This document shows positions 51,989-63,384 of a DNA stretch of 64,000 nt, piece by piece. Location: NCBI GenBank assembly GCA_018806985.1, contig JADANN010000290.1, positions 744,001 to 808,000 of the forward strand, in the 5' to 3' direction. The notes beneath the pieces are model-generated. The model worked only from the letters and a program-made list of their open reading frames with translations. It was not told the origin of the DNA and ran no database searches. Within the stretch, counting starts at the first letter, position 1, and every line of letters begins with the position of its first letter. This stretch comes from Angiostrongylus vasorum. Taxonomy: Eukaryota > Nematoda > Chromadorea > Rhabditida > Metastrongylidae. The translations under genes were made by a program, and so were the position numbers.

Positions 51989-54110
51989 GTACAAGTATAT
52001 GTGGGTATAGTACGTACACATATAAATGTACATGTAGTATATACATATATACATACATGTATGTATATATGTAGAGCAGATAGCACAATAGTGATGTCGG
52101 TCATCACGAGCACGATTTTGGTTCGGTCCCGCTCCGTGCCCACGTAGCCTTTTATCTTTTCGGGGTTGTGAAATTGGTACCGGACTTGTCCGAAAAAAAA
52201 AACGATCAGTATTCGAATTGGAAACGCTCCTACCTGGCTATTTCTGGACTCCAGTGAGGATCAACTCGACCAGAATTCAACTGCATTCATGATGAAAGGA
52301 AAGTCCTCAACCAGCAGCCCAAGCCACACGTTAAAGTTGGAAGATCTCAGTAGATGATGGATGCGAGGAAACGGATCCAATTTGACAAGTACTAGGATCC
52401 GCACAGTAGATGTGGAAGAGGAGTCGTATAAAATAAATGGTAAAAAGTATGTATCTGATAATGTCAGCATTGAAAACGTTCATCATTGTGAGATATTTGG
52501 GCTAGGGACTTTATGTTCATCCCAAGAAACTGGTCGCGACTAAAAGTCTGAATACATACGCGTGGTTTCGTTATAACGCAAAGAAGTTTTTTCTGCGAGG
52601 AAGTTTCATCCGATTTTTAGGTCTGTTCACGGCACCGCACCAGATATTGCCGGTCAAGATAAGGCTAATCCGACAGCTCTTTTGCTGTCCGCCGTTATGA
52701 TGTTGAGATATATGGATCTGATGTCTTATGCTTCGAAAATTGAGCGTGCTGTGTTCGATTCGATCTCCGAGGGAAAGGCAAAGACAGGAGATCTAGGGAG
52801 GTAGGACAATTATTTTATTCAGTTGTTTATTGAGTAAAGATGTATGACTTTGAGTGAAATGCATGTAAAGAATTGCGATAAGGTGTTGCTTGCTTCACAT
52901 TCGGCACAGCTATTAGTATTTGTATTCTTGTTGTTGTTTTTAGCCTTTATGAACGTTTAGTTAACTAGTGATTATGAGGCCTTAATTTCCAGTGTAATGT
53001 TCATCTGATTCGTAGAACTACTCATCATCTTTATCCCCAGCAGTAAGCCCAGTAATCAAGTTAGGACTCCGACGAGCAGCAGGAAAGTCTGAATTTGTTT
53101 GTTGTGGCCTTCTGAGCTACTAGCGGGCTCCATCCAATTCGATATACACGAAGAGCATCACATTTTTTCGTAGAAGGCTCTTTTGTTTTCACTCTTTTTG
53201 TGGAAAGGGTGCACGAGGAGTTCGCCATGCTGTTGTATATTTGGACCTTATACTTTAGAGGCTCACTGAACCTGTCATTCGTCCATGGTTGGCAGTTTGG
53301 TACCAGACTTATCCGGAAGCATGGGAACACCGACTTGGTGTATCGGTAGACCACGACAAGTCGTTGTGTAGGTCAGATATGCATTCAGTCACATCTAACG
53401 ATGCTTAATGAAGTCGAATACTTAGCGCATCCGACAAGGACTGATCAACGATGGGTGGTTTATTTATCCATCATATTACAGGCGATCACGAACCGTTTCT
53501 CATCCATTTACCACATTCACTATGTTGTAGGGTTTTCGCTAAATCGACATAGATACAGTCCACGTATACAAAAAAAGCAACAACATCTGTGGACAGATAC
53601 AGTGAAGTCTATATGCTTAGTATTATCCTCAGAAGAGAAAAAGCCTAGTCCTTGAATACAGTGCCTGCACCGCATTGAGTGCTTTCATTGCTTTCGATCT
53701 ACATTCTTGGTGATTTGTTAGGTAACCCTGCCCCTGAACACCTCGCCATTCGTTACGTGAGGGAGATCTGTTGCTAACGTCATTTAGCTACAAATGTGAA
53801 GTCCGGAAATTTAATTAGTGAGTTTTTGGAAGTGTCTCATTTCTGTTGATGCTAATGGCAGCGACAGGTAAAAAAAACTAGCTGAAAGCAAGGCCGTCGG
53901 TGGTGCAGTGTGTTACACGCGAGCCCCTGGAAAGGATAACCGTCGTTCGATTTGGGCTGGGATCCAAATTTTGCCGATATCTCAGCATCATTGTGGTTGT
54001 CTTATTTCTATTAATACTTGCTCGAGATAAATTATTGCTTCTTTCAAGGTACGGGTACCTGCTCTTCGTTCACGGCAGATCTTTGTTCGCGTATTCGAAA
54101 CATGGATTAG
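50357..54110 (+). CDS. idha-1: Isocitrate dehydrogenase [NAD] subunit alpha, mitochondrial
   Basis: Eight exons: 50357-50501, 50591-50701, 50772-50842, 50986-51115, 51214-51420, 51500-51672, 52621-52800 and 54049-54110. The catalytic alpha subunit makes 2-oxoglutarate from isocitrate in the TCA cycle. An N-terminal basic, Arg/Ser-rich presequence (to about residue 24) precedes [15 protein letters not shown]. Further on come [78 protein letters not shown] and the end [16 protein letters not shown]. Total length is 1079 nt; removing one T at 50493-50497 and one G at 52796-52798 gives 1077 nt and 358 residues, the expected family length. As written, exons 1 and 7 go out of frame at their last codons. 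Intron 5 begins GC rather than GT. Introns 6 and 7 carry SINEs and a (TA)n tract. Identity is certain; the frame breaks are discussed as a finding. Confidence 0.96.
51935..52062. repeat. (TA)n and related tract in IDH3A intron 6
   Basis: Uninterrupted TATA from about 51938 to 51980, flanked by GTATATG and ACATATAT variants for another 80 bp. It adjoins a SINE-D. Confidence 0.92.
52075..52440 (+). repeat. SINE-D in IDH3A intron 6
   Basis: GATAGCACAATAGTGATGTC, GGTTCGGTCCCGCTCCG (box-B-like), GTGAAATTGGTACCGGACTTG, AAGCCACACGTTAAAGTTGG, CTAGGATCCGCACAGTAGATG, tail GTATAAAATAAATG. Confidence 0.85.
53240..53465 (+). repeat. SINE-A, degenerate, promoter half lost
   Basis: GGCAGTTTGGTACCAGACTT, CCGACTTGGTGTATCGGTAG, ATATGCATTCAGTCACATC, GAAGTCGAATACTTAGCGC, GGACTGATCAACGATGG. 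IDH3A intron 7. Confidence 0.75.
53885..54010 (+). repeat. SINE-B in IDH3A intron 7
   Basis: GGCCGTCGGTGGTGCAGTG, GCGAGCCCCTGGAAAGGATAA, CCGTCGTTCGATTTGGGC, GCCGATATCTCAGCATCATTG. It ends about 40 bp before the last-exon acceptor. Confidence 0.75.
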
Positions 54111-54584
54111 TAATTTGATAGGATTTCTATTGCAATGCCTGTGTAGGAATAGGTTCATTCTGATGAAGCTTTTTAAAGATCATTGATTTCATATTTAGGA
54201 TCCTTTCAATTTTTCCGATTGTCAGATTATTTCAACACATTGTTTACATTGTGTTACTTGTCCAAATTACTAGATAAGACAGAAAAGATGTGTCCGTTAG
54301 GATTGATTTGGTAGACAAGTATAATTTGTCTTCTGTCTACTAATAAATATATACAAGTATACATTGTATCAAGTGACTAGGCGTATCTTTTATCATTTTC
54401 ATATCATATCATTTCTATCATTTTTGAGCAAGCACGCCTTTGCTTACCTTGTTAAATTTTTGCTGGTTCTCCTTTTCGTTCTGAATTAGCAGTTAAATTC
54501 TAGAGATACACAGTTAGTAGATTTTTTATTTTCTGCCTCTTACAATTTTCTATGGCAGGGTACTAAGTGAATTGCTGATGGCAT

Positions 54585-54745
54585 TGATCAATAAAAGCTA
54601 GCTGAGAGACAAGCGCAACGAAGAACCCGCATGGTGTGGTGGTGAACGCGTCAGCCCCTCGGAGAGGGCAATAGCGCGTTCGTGCCCCATTGTACACACC
54701 TGCGGTCCGGAGTTTTGCAAATATCTCAGCATCGTTACAATTACT
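54585..54745 (+). repeat. SINE-B
   Basis: GCTAGCTGAGAGACAAGCGC, GGTGTGGTGGTGAACGCG, GCGCGTTCGTGCCCCATTG, CACCTGCGGTCCGGAGTTTTG, ATATCTCAGCATCGTTAC. Confidence 0.85.
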
Positions 54746-55234
54746 AGAGTCAAGCACTCTGCACTTTACATTCTTTATTTTTTTTATTTCACCATTTCCA
54801 CTTCAAATGATAGTGTTTAGTACCATAAACTAGTGGTGCGTAAGAACAAAATAATTGATATAGAAAAACGCTGAAAACATCATTGTAGACCCGTGAAGAT
54901 TGAGAGATTAGTTAATCACATCGAGAATAATAAACTATAGTGAGAATGTCATTGCTGAGCACATTTGTCTAGGAAGTTGACGATTTTATGGTAGAGGTGA
55001 TTCCGTTTTGAGATCGAGTGGTCCTGATTGGGATACACCTAAAAGTTGCCATTCTTCACTTCTGCTGATGTCTTTGCTATTTTAGCTACTTTGTTTTTTT
55101 GCTGTCTTCAACTGCTGCTTCTGACAGTACAGGTGGTTTTCGAGGCGCATTATCACTATAAGATCTGCTGTGTGCCAGCTATTATAAAATTGACTTGTGC
55201 ATGGTGATCAGGGACTGGGATCAGCGTGGCTCTG

Positions 55235-55350
55235 CAGAACGTGAACGCGCCGGAACGTTAGCCGAATATATCTTTTTTGCCAATCTCATGTTAATTTAAT
55301 CATCTAAGAAGGTAGTGGTTGTTTATGCCGAAGTTTAATGATGGTTGGTT
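55235..55350. repeat. Foldback fragment (type 4)
   Basis: GCCGGAACGTTAGCCGAATA, TTTGCCAATCTCATGTTAA, TTGTTTATGCCGAAGTTTAAT. Right arm only. Confidence 0.75.
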
Positions 55351-55384
55351 TGCAAGATGTTTACGTACGAGTGTTCATAACTTC

Positions 55385-55510
55385 GCAGCTGAGCGGTAAA
55401 AGAAGGAACTGCAAAGAAAAAATGAAACACTAATTGTTAAGGCTGCAAAGCTTGGGAAAAGTATGAGTGAAGACACCCCACTACTTCACAGTTACCATTT
55501 AGATGATTAT
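55385..55510 (+). mobile_element. RTE retrotransposon fragment
   Basis: Translation KKELQRKNETLIVKAAKLGKS corresponds to the charged helix before the reverse-transcriptase domain of RTE elements. The frame then dissolves. It has no counterpart of the downstream RT motifs within 1 kb. Confidence 0.6.
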
Positions 55511-56329
55511 TCTCCATGGTCTAAACAGTAACTACGTTCAACGGAGAAGAAATAAGGACGAATACGACGTTCTTCGCTGTACTCTTGCGCAGTTAGACCT
55601 TATAAATATCTCGTCCATGGCGAATAGTGCAACCGGGGTGGCAAGGATGAGGATCTGATCATGTGAAGAATCTATCGATAGTTCTTATAGTCGCACTAAC
55701 ACATTTCTTTACCTGCTATCTATCTTAATGTAAAGTAACCAAACAATGGGAAACCAGCAGGATACTGCTATGAAGAAAGAAGGCCTACAAAAGAATGAGA
55801 AACTTCTCCAATATTTCCTGTCTAAGAGAACATTAGCAAACTTATCCACAACAAAAATAGAAGGACACTGGAGGAAAAAAAAATCGTGCTAGAGTGTCGA
55901 TTGCTAACGAATTCATAATGATGAAGAAGCTTAACTAAGATCGTGATGCATCGCAAGAAGTCCGAGTATGTTCTGTTTTTATGAAATTCAACAGCCTGAG
56001 ACTTTCAAGACGTAGACAGAGATGGAAGGATTGGACAAACAGTACACCCTCTACTCAGTATGAACAACTGGGTTCTATAGGATGCGAAGCGACCTTACGA
56101 TCGGGACGTCGCCGTAGTACAACGAGGTCGTCGATTTTTTTCGACAACATTAAAAACACATTGAAGAATGTGCATGTGAAAGATGGTGCGCCATGACATG
56201 GGGGAAGAGATTTAACAACGATTGACTAGATTGATTCTCTTCACTACTACATAATACCAATCATTGAGAAATTGGAAAGAGGATTAGATCCCAAAGAAAT
56301 GTGCGAAGCACGGTCTTCGTTAGGCTTAC

Positions 56330-59300
56330 TAGAAAGCGATGTATATAAGAATTTATTGCTGATACCCATTCAAGCTCACCATACCAAATGCTATGCCTAT
56401 ATTTTATATATCTGGATTGGGTATTAAACATGAAGAATAACTTGCTTCAGATCAAATCAGAGAAAATGAGCGACATGAGAAATTCGGGTAGAGTAAGATC
56501 GTGGAGAAACTTCTGCCAGGTGGTCTGCTCAATAGTTACTTTAAGAAGCATCCGTGTCAGTAATTCAGTGATTCTTTAGGGCTACGCCGTCTCTTCGGTA
56601 GTTTCAATATAATAGTAACAAATGACTAACCATAAGATCAAATTCGATATCAGCCGCTTGTAGAGCTTCCATAAATAGTGCACTGTGTTGAAAGTGGACG
56701 TTATCTGCAATTGTTGTGACTTTTCAGACTTCTGTCTCTGGGATTGGTTCAAAAAAACATGGGTATGTGAACTGTAAGAATTCATTTTCACTGACCGTCA
56801 TATAGTCCGTGGGCAAGAAGGAGATGAGTATTCTTGAAGTTGGTGACATTTCTGATGATATCACCGTTTTCATATGCTACCTTTTCTGCGTCTCCCATAT
56901 AGCGTTCAGTATAGGTTGCGTCTGGAACCAGTAGCCTTTTTAGCATTTTTTGAGAATCTTACATGTTATAAACCATAGTTAATAAGAGTTCACAACTTCT
57001 TCTGAACTCTATAGTAATCTAACTTTTACATACTATCTATTCTATTTTTTCCATGGTAGGGTACGATGCAAAAAAAAACCACAATGATGCCGAGATGTTT
57101 GCAAAACTCGGAACCCCCAGTCCTGTTCAAACTCTTCATCGACGGCCTTACATGCTCTCGTAAAGATGATCGCGGGTTCCAAACCCCATCTGAGGATCCT
57201 AGTTTTGCTCATATCTTAGCACCTTTGTGATTCTACATTTATTGTTTGTAACATCTATCTATGGAACATTTGGTTTGAGGAATGAAAAGAAATGATTCAT
57301 TAAGCCAGTTCTCCAGCAAGGACCAAACACAATCCCAAAAAAACCGCAGTTCTATGAGTCCATTCAATAAACCAATAAACAGTGCACTCAATAATAAATG
57401 ACGTTATTGGGGCTTCACCTCACCATTCTGTTCAAATCCCGATTTATTAAAGAAAATAGGGCATACCGTAGAACAAGAAATTAGCCACCGGAGCCACAGA
57501 GATGGCGCATTTAAAGAATCCAGTCGGTGCCATCTCTGCTGCTTTTGCGGCTACGAATCCACCGTACGACCAACCAAAGATAGAAAGCCGATTTTTGTCA
57601 AGTATTGGGTACTTTTTCGTTAGAATTCTGAAATCACACAGGTATACTTCAAGAGAGAACGATACGATAGTACATGAAGAAGAAAATGCATTTTATGTTG
57701 AAAATATGAGGTCGTGCCTTTCCTACTTTTTGCCGAAACTAGGACCTTCTAGAAACGTCTGAGGAATCATTTCGGACTTTTTTTGAATCGATTTTTGATC
57801 GTATTTATGAATGGTATTGAGCGTTGATTGAGTGGTACGGCGTTCGCAGGTCTTCACTAAAGGTCTACACACCATTTCAAACCACTACATTTCAAACGTC
57901 CCAAGTACTGCTAATAATACATAATATTGATAGTAATATACATATATATGTATATATGAATATATTTGGCAATTATAAGTATTAAAAAATAAAAATAATG
58001 ATAATATGATAAGTGATGGCAGTAAAAATAGTACTATATGAAGTAATGTAATTAATAATAGATACTTGATACTTGAACAGCCCGTCCTCACTGGTTGTGC
58101 GGGCCCCAGCACACTCACCATTTTTCAGAGATTTGCTGGTCTAGCCATTGTGGTTCCCTGGAATCCCGAGGTCAGCCTGGCCAAAGTCTGCTCCAGGTCT
58201 TCACCACCACAAGCAGTCGCAGCCCTTGTGGATCAGAGGTAGATTTGCCACCATGCGACTAGTTTGCTATTAGGGACGGTGGTTTATCCTGGTATTGGTT
58301 TACTCTTATCTGGGCTTCCTGATGAAAGCGCCGGGTTCCTTCTCAGTTTGGAAGACCCTGCCAGAGGGGATGAATCCACTCACTGTACATCGCAGCCCAA
58401 CACCCATGAAAACCTCCCTAGCCACGATGACGTGGTGAAGCCGTTGGGAGGAAACAATAATAGATATTTGGATACTTGGATGGCCCTTCTTCACTGGCTA
58501 TGGGAGTCCCAACATGATTCCAACTGTTTCGGAGTTTTGCTGGTCTAGCCATTGTGGTTCCCTGGAGTCCTGAGGTCAACGAGGCCAAGTGTGCTCCAGG
58601 GCGTCTCCACCACAGGTAGTCGCCGCCCATGGATCAGAGGGAGATTTGCTACTGTGCGAGTAGTCTGATACCAGGACGGTGGTGGATCCTGCTATTGATT
58701 TACTCTTAGATAGGCTTCTTGATGGGAACGCCGGACTCCTCAGCTTGAGAGACCCTGCCAGGGAGATGAATCCACCCGCTGTTCATCGTAGCCCGACACC
58801 CAGGAACATCTCCTAGCCACGATGAGGCAGTTAACCGTTAGGGAGGAACAACAATAGATAAATTAAAGAAATAGTGACAACTAATATTAAATAGATAGTG
58901 GCAAGTCAGTGTCGTACAAGAATCCAAAACATTAGCACGCAGAACTTATGAAGTGTTCTGGATAAATTTCAGAAATCAAAGATGAACCGCAAGAGGAGTG
59001 CCTTGTGACCACACGTGACCTCAAGCCGACTTTTTAAGTCAGACACATTCCTTGACCATGCAGGACTATGTACGACTGGTCTCCATTAATTACTGATGGA
59101 CTTATAAGAAAATAAGAAACAAAATCGCGAGTTTTCGAAGGAAGTTGTTTACGATTCGAATGAAAATTTATATATTAAGTTTTACTTGCTGAGGTTGTGA
59201 AAATGTTTGACCGGGTAGACTGCGTGTCAATTTGATCCTTCCATACTCTGAAGAATGGGAAACCACCAAAGGGTCAGCTTGTGTCAATGAATACTGCGTG

Positions 59301-59771
59301 AATTAGTGAAGAAACAGTATAATAGTAATCTCGTGTCTGCTCATCAAGAAAACGGTGACTCACTGAAGAGTTTCAATCTGGTCTTCGATCTCGACAGTTC
59401 CCAGTACTTTGTAGATGGGGCTACGATATTTCCAGCCACGAGCGTTCGATCCACGACCATCTATCTGGAGTTGGGAATTGTCGATCTTGTATTTTCATTT
59501 GGTTATTTTTCGAACATGAAGATATGATTCGGGATTTTGAATGTCACACCTTTACCAAAGCATAATTTCGGTCGCTAACGATGTATTCGTCGAATCCAAT
59601 TGAAAATTCATCGGTAACGATTTGGGATGTTGGTCCACCATAGCTGAATGCACGTATACTTTCTTCCCTGTTTATCCTTTTTAAAACTCATTCTTTTCTT
59701 TATAACTAGCTTTGTCTTTATGATGCTAGAACTAAATATTAGGCTGCTCGAAATAATACGAAGTTTTATCA

Positions 59772-59826
<55 letters not shown>

Positions 59827-62406
59827 ATCCTGCTCAGTGAGGATTCCCATCTGGTTGGTTATGGGGTTAGCTGGCGCATCCCTAGGTGGTGGAATAGGAG
59901 TTAATCGCAGACCAAAAGCGACCTTTGTTTCCCTGAGACCTGGGTCGACACGGAGAAGGGACGCCCTTTTTTTGCTGCGCCGATTTGGCACATACCTTCT
60001 GTGTTTGAGAGGACGTATTTATGCATGCTTGCGTGGGTTTGTCCTCGTTTGTACGGGTTGTGTTCTACGAATCTATTCGGCCAAAAACCCGCAATCAAGT
60101 GACAAGAAGTATATGGGAGACGCGGTTAGGAGTCGGCTTCAACAAATAAGCTCCACGTCTACTTTAGTAGAGACTGGTAAGCGATCCGTGAATATATCCA
60201 ATTTCCACGTTCAAAGCTAGGCAAGTTAAGCATGGATATCAATAGCTAAACACAGTAAAGCAAATGCCCATTGTTCCCCTGAACCCAAAAAGAACTTCAC
60301 ATTTTCATATAGCAGCGTTGAGTGCCACGAATAGTGAAGAGCTGCAAAGTCTTAGGCTGGTTAGATCTGGAAATAATGCGACGATCTGTACTTACAATGC
60401 ACGTTAACTGCAGTCTGAACCCTTCAATGAGGAAGTGACGATGCATGGTAAAAGCATCAAGTACGACGACATTGACTTGGGTGAGGCAAGAAGGCGCCTT
60501 CCAATTAACATCCTTAATGATATCGGAGAGAAGTCTTAAGTCTTCCTTGAAACATGTACCAATAGAGCACATGGGAGCGTTGAATTCCTCGTCATCGCAA
60601 CTTCGGACATTAACATTCATCCCTTTGAACAACATACTTGTGTGGATATTTGGACAGCCCATCTTCACGAGTACTGCGGACTTTAGCACAATTTCCACTC
60701 GTTCCGTTCTTGCGCAATCATTGTCCATGGTGGTGGTCTGCTTCAAACATGGTAACATCGGGGAGGCACATTCCATGATCCTAAAGTCGTTCCAATCTGC
60801 GAATGCAGATGGTCGACGCATGCCACGATTACGTGCGCCTATCGTTTAGGTGGTCTTGTAAGAGAACGCATGGATTCTTTTGGAGTAAACCCCATTATTT
60901 TCGTCCGTCTTTCATCTGGTCTTCCTATTATGTGATCAGCTCATCCTGTCGAGGTGTATGCGCCTGCATCTTGGAGGGGATAGGTTCCGAACAACTGGTC
61001 TGCGCACTCTGACTATACATTGTGAATGCCGCTTAAATTTCAGGAGACATCATTCAAGCTCTCTGCGGATTTTGCGCAGAATTTTTCACTTGGTTAACAT
61101 GTCATTCTAGATACCAGGTTTATCAGAAGACCAAGATTTACATTTCCCGAAGCCCGCTCTCCGCTTAATCTAAAGATTTCCCAGTAGAGAGTAGCATAAT
61201 GAGATACACCACATTGCCGCAATGCAAAGGTTTTGTCTGGACGATGTCGCTGTTGTCTCAAAATTTTAAATGGGATTGCACGATCGCCTCTTTGGTGCAA
61301 CTCTTTTTCTCGCGGAAAGGAGAGAAAGGCGCAAGGTTCAGAAAACGGACCCCCAAAACCGCCAAAAGCTGGGATTTATTTAGATTATTTGACGGCTTTT
61401 GGAAAGATGCAGTTGGTCAACATCTTCACATTAGATTTTACTGGCGCCTGATCGAGTCACTAGGCGATCAGAGGGAAGATAGGTGATGTCGGTTATCTTA
61501 TCAGTGGATCTTACAATCATATGTCCTTGGTCGAATGATGCTAACTTTTGCTATTTCTTTGCTCTTAAGCTTCGATTGCTCTCTTCAGAAACTTTTAGTT
61601 TTTCCTAAATCTCCGGCATCGCCACCATCTTTACTCACTTTGTGTAAAAGCTGAATATAGTTGTCACGTCAAATAAACTTGTGGAACCTACACTTTTAGC
61701 AAAACTGGTAGAGTGCGAGAAGTGGATCTTAATTTTTTGTTCGGTTGGTAGAAGGATTTGCACGCGAGCTTCTGGAAAGATGCAAGTTAGCATGAGCCTT
61801 CGAGAAATCCTTGTTTTACTATTTTTCTTCTTTTGTAATCCGATTAGATTCATTGGTGTACCAGTAGTTACCAGTAACATCTGAGCAGTTTGGTAACTTA
61901 TTACTATAACAACTATTCTCTATCACAACAAATACTCTCCATATCTTTGTATTATCATGTGTTTCTTGTGCTGTTCTTATACTATTCCACACTCTATGGT
62001 CATCTCAGGTATAATATAACTTCGTCTCTACCCTTGGGCTTAAGAGCAGCTGTGGTTTTTGACTTGTGACATGCCTTTGGCCACTTTGCACTGTAGCAGT
62101 TAGTATCTGTCTTAAGCACTCATTTATTGCTTGCTCCAAAGATCTTGAAGCATGGAACTGTCCATCTTGATGTAAGATGCAGCTGCTTCGATCACCAGGA
62201 ATAGTCCATTACATTCCCCTTTTATACCAAGCCATTATTTCCACTCCTTGCTCTTAGGCATCTCCTTCTAAGAACGCTTCCTTGGTCCAACAGTATTGTT
62301 CGCATGGTATGCAATTATTTCCTAATCTCAGTTAAGCAATCCATTGCAGAAGCTGTTTTCCCACGTTTTCAACGTTTATCGTTTCTTAATAGTTTATCTC
62401 TGCGTG

Positions 62407-62502
<96 letters not shown>

Positions 62503-62781
62503 AAAGCTCTCGGCGTTGATCAATCACTGGGGGATGCGCCATGCATTCCACTTCACTAAGAATCGTTTGGAGGTGATTGAATGCACATTTGGCCTTTACA
62601 ATGACTCGCGGTGAACTGCTGATGCATCAAGCCAGTGCTGCTATCCTCCCAGACAAGTCTGGTGCCAATTTGCCGAACCTGAAGAGATGGAAGGCTTGGT
62701 GAGCCATGAGCGCGTGGATCGATTCCACGTGTGGGCTGCAGGGCGCCTCCGACCACTGCGCCACACGCGCCCTTGTATATG

Positions 62782-62814
<33 letters not shown>

Positions 62815-63337
62815 GCATATGTATATATATGCAAATGTTTGGAGGTTTAACTAACCAATTTTTGCGTTCGCCCTGGTGCAACAACAGGAGTCTAGTGTGA
62901 CGAAAAAAGAATAAGTTCAAGTGTTCTCCGCTGGGCTAGTTATTTTAGGAACTTTAGTTTTTTCTCATCGGTTATCGTATATAGGTCCTAATGCTTATTT
63001 ATACACTTTATAATAGTACCTCTCCTTCAACACCATACTTTTTTCTTTTCATATTTCACTTACCAAAACCATTCCGCAATGTCACTGTGTCGTCAATCAC
63101 CTTCGGTAACAATGTGCTGGCTAGTCGTTTTTCTAACATGCCGTCGTGTGAGTGTAGAAATCTAACCACTAAAATATTCATACTCCTTGTACCACATGTA
63201 GCCAAGAATACTGCATAAAATTAAAGACAACGTGATGTTAATAATGCGAAAATTACAATCTGAGTCGCTGGGTTCATACCGTTCTCAAGTTTGTTGTGTT
63301 TTAAATCGCTGAGGTAGAAATGAGGATGTGCAGGGCC
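56330..63337 (-). CDS. Dipeptidyl peptidase IV family (S9B) enzyme, C-terminal half (5' partial)
   Basis: Nine exons (-): 63337-63280, 63168-63064, 61771-61692, 59643-59550, 59464-59364, 57627-57467, 56921-56796, 56704-56631 and 56411-56330. The first two finish the beta-propeller (PHFYLSDLKHNKLEN; LEKRLASTLLPKV). Then the alpha/beta-hydrolase domain opens: RTLPVLLKVYGGPTSQ, IDGRGSNARGWKYRS, VLGTVEIEDQIETL. The catalytic triad is complete: Ser in GWSYGGF, Asp in YDDNVHF, His in RHSI. YTERYMG is the S9B substrate-pocket signature. These are usually type II membrane or cytosolic post-proline peptidases. Two breaks: six A (T at 61733-61738 on +) where five fit the frame in exon 3, and an out-of-frame AAAATATAGG at the start of the last exon. 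Reading past the final donor would stop at 56261. Upstream propeller exons lie beyond 63.4 kb, probably past the window end. Confidence 0.92.
57035..57245. repeat. SINE-B, inverted composite
   Basis: CATGGTAGGGTACGATGC, GATGCCGAGATGTTTGC at the left and GATCGCGGGTTCCAAACCCC, TTTTGCTCATATCTTAGCACC at the right: both ends are family-B termini facing each other. Unlike other copies, the GGGTTCCAAACCCC is a well-formed box B. DPP intron 56922-57466. Confidence 0.65.
58070..58460 (+). repeat. SINE-C, first of a tandem pair
   Basis: TTGATACTTGAACAGCCCG, GGGCCCCAGCACACTCACC, CACAAGCAGTCGCAGCCC, GATTTGCCACCATGCGACTAG, ending CGATGACGTGGTGAAGCCG. DPP intron 57628-59363. Confidence 0.9.
58470..58855 (+). 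repeat. SINE-C, second of a tandem pair
   Basis: TACTTGGATGGCCCTTCTTC, GTCTAGCCATTGTGGTTCCC, CACAGGTAGTCGCCGCCC, GATTTGCTACTGTGCGAG, ending CGATGAGGCAGTTAACCG. The AACAATAGATA sequence at the junction of the pair recurs after the second copy. Confidence 0.9.
59195..59363. mobile_element. Foldback arm abutting a DPP splice donor
   Basis: GGTTGTGAAAATGTTTGACCGG, CCTTCCATACTCTGAAGAAT, CACCAAAGGGTCAGCTTG, AATCTCGTGTCTGCTCATC, then CAAGAAAACGGTGACTCAC, which merges into the donor (GTGAGTCACC on -) of exon 59464-59364. The outermost terminus seen in other copies is missing. Confidence 0.7.
59765..59822. repeat. (TA)n microsatellite
   Basis: Tandem TA with one GTA interruption, in DPP intron 59644-61691. 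Confidence 0.92.
59830..60290. other. GC-richer insert of unknown nature in DPP intron
   Basis: A plus-strand frame stays open to 60220 (GVNRRPKATFVSLRPGS, RRDALFLLRRFGTYLLCLRGR and so on), with composition unlike the AT-rich surroundings. It matches none of the repeat families defined here. It could be a fragment of an undescribed repeat or a processed copy; I do not recognise a product. Confidence 0.3.
61436..61487 (+). mobile_element. RTE 3' terminal fragment
   Basis: Translation YWRLIESLGDQREDR-stop resembles the terminal WRPL-Q-DDQR motif of RTE ORFs. Nothing RTE-like precedes it. Only about 50 bp, so tentative. Confidence 0.45.
62410..62498. repeat. (TA)n(GA)n compound microsatellite
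   Basis: About 60 bp of TA followed by about 28 bp of GA, running directly into the tail of the SINE-A at 62499. The GA part may derive from the SINE tail GATAAAG. Confidence 0.93.
62499..62778 (-). repeat. SINE-A, inverted, full length
   Basis: On + : GGATAAAGCTCTCGGCGTTG, GGGGGATGCGCCATGCATTCC, CCAGTGCTGCTATCCTCCC, CCGACCACTGCGCCACACGC. DPP intron 61772-63063, sense with the gene. Confidence 0.9.
62785..62832. repeat. (TA)n tract at SINE-A 5' end
   Basis: CATACATACATATATATATA and onward; together with 62410-62498 it brackets the SINE-A copy with TA repeats on both sides. Confidence 0.9.
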
Positions 63338-63384
63338 CTGAAATTATGCTCATTATTCGAATTTATTATTTACTACTTACTCTT

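Larger units (their letters stand above)
54111..56260. other. Convergent spacer, IDH3A / DPP genes
   Basis: SINE-B at 54585-54745, a foldback fragment at 55235-55350 and an RTE fragment at 55385-55510. A plus frame at 55981-56196 with an Arg-rich peptide is unrecognised. Both 3' UTRs should end here. Confidence 0.5.

Noticed and set aside
51935..52060. Peptide frames over Tyr/Ile repeats
   Set aside because: Translations of a (TA)n microsatellite in both strands; no coding value.
60297..60821. 174-codon minus-strand open frame, longest such frame outside retroelements
   Set aside because: No recognisable domain, lies in an intron of the DPP gene in the same orientation, has a 134-codon open frame opposite, and partly resembles a SINE-C end. 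Kept only as a lead under the intron insert finding.
61199..61486. 95-codon plus-strand open frame
   Set aside because: Only its last 15 residues look like anything (RTE tail); the rest is unrecognised and overlaps another open frame.
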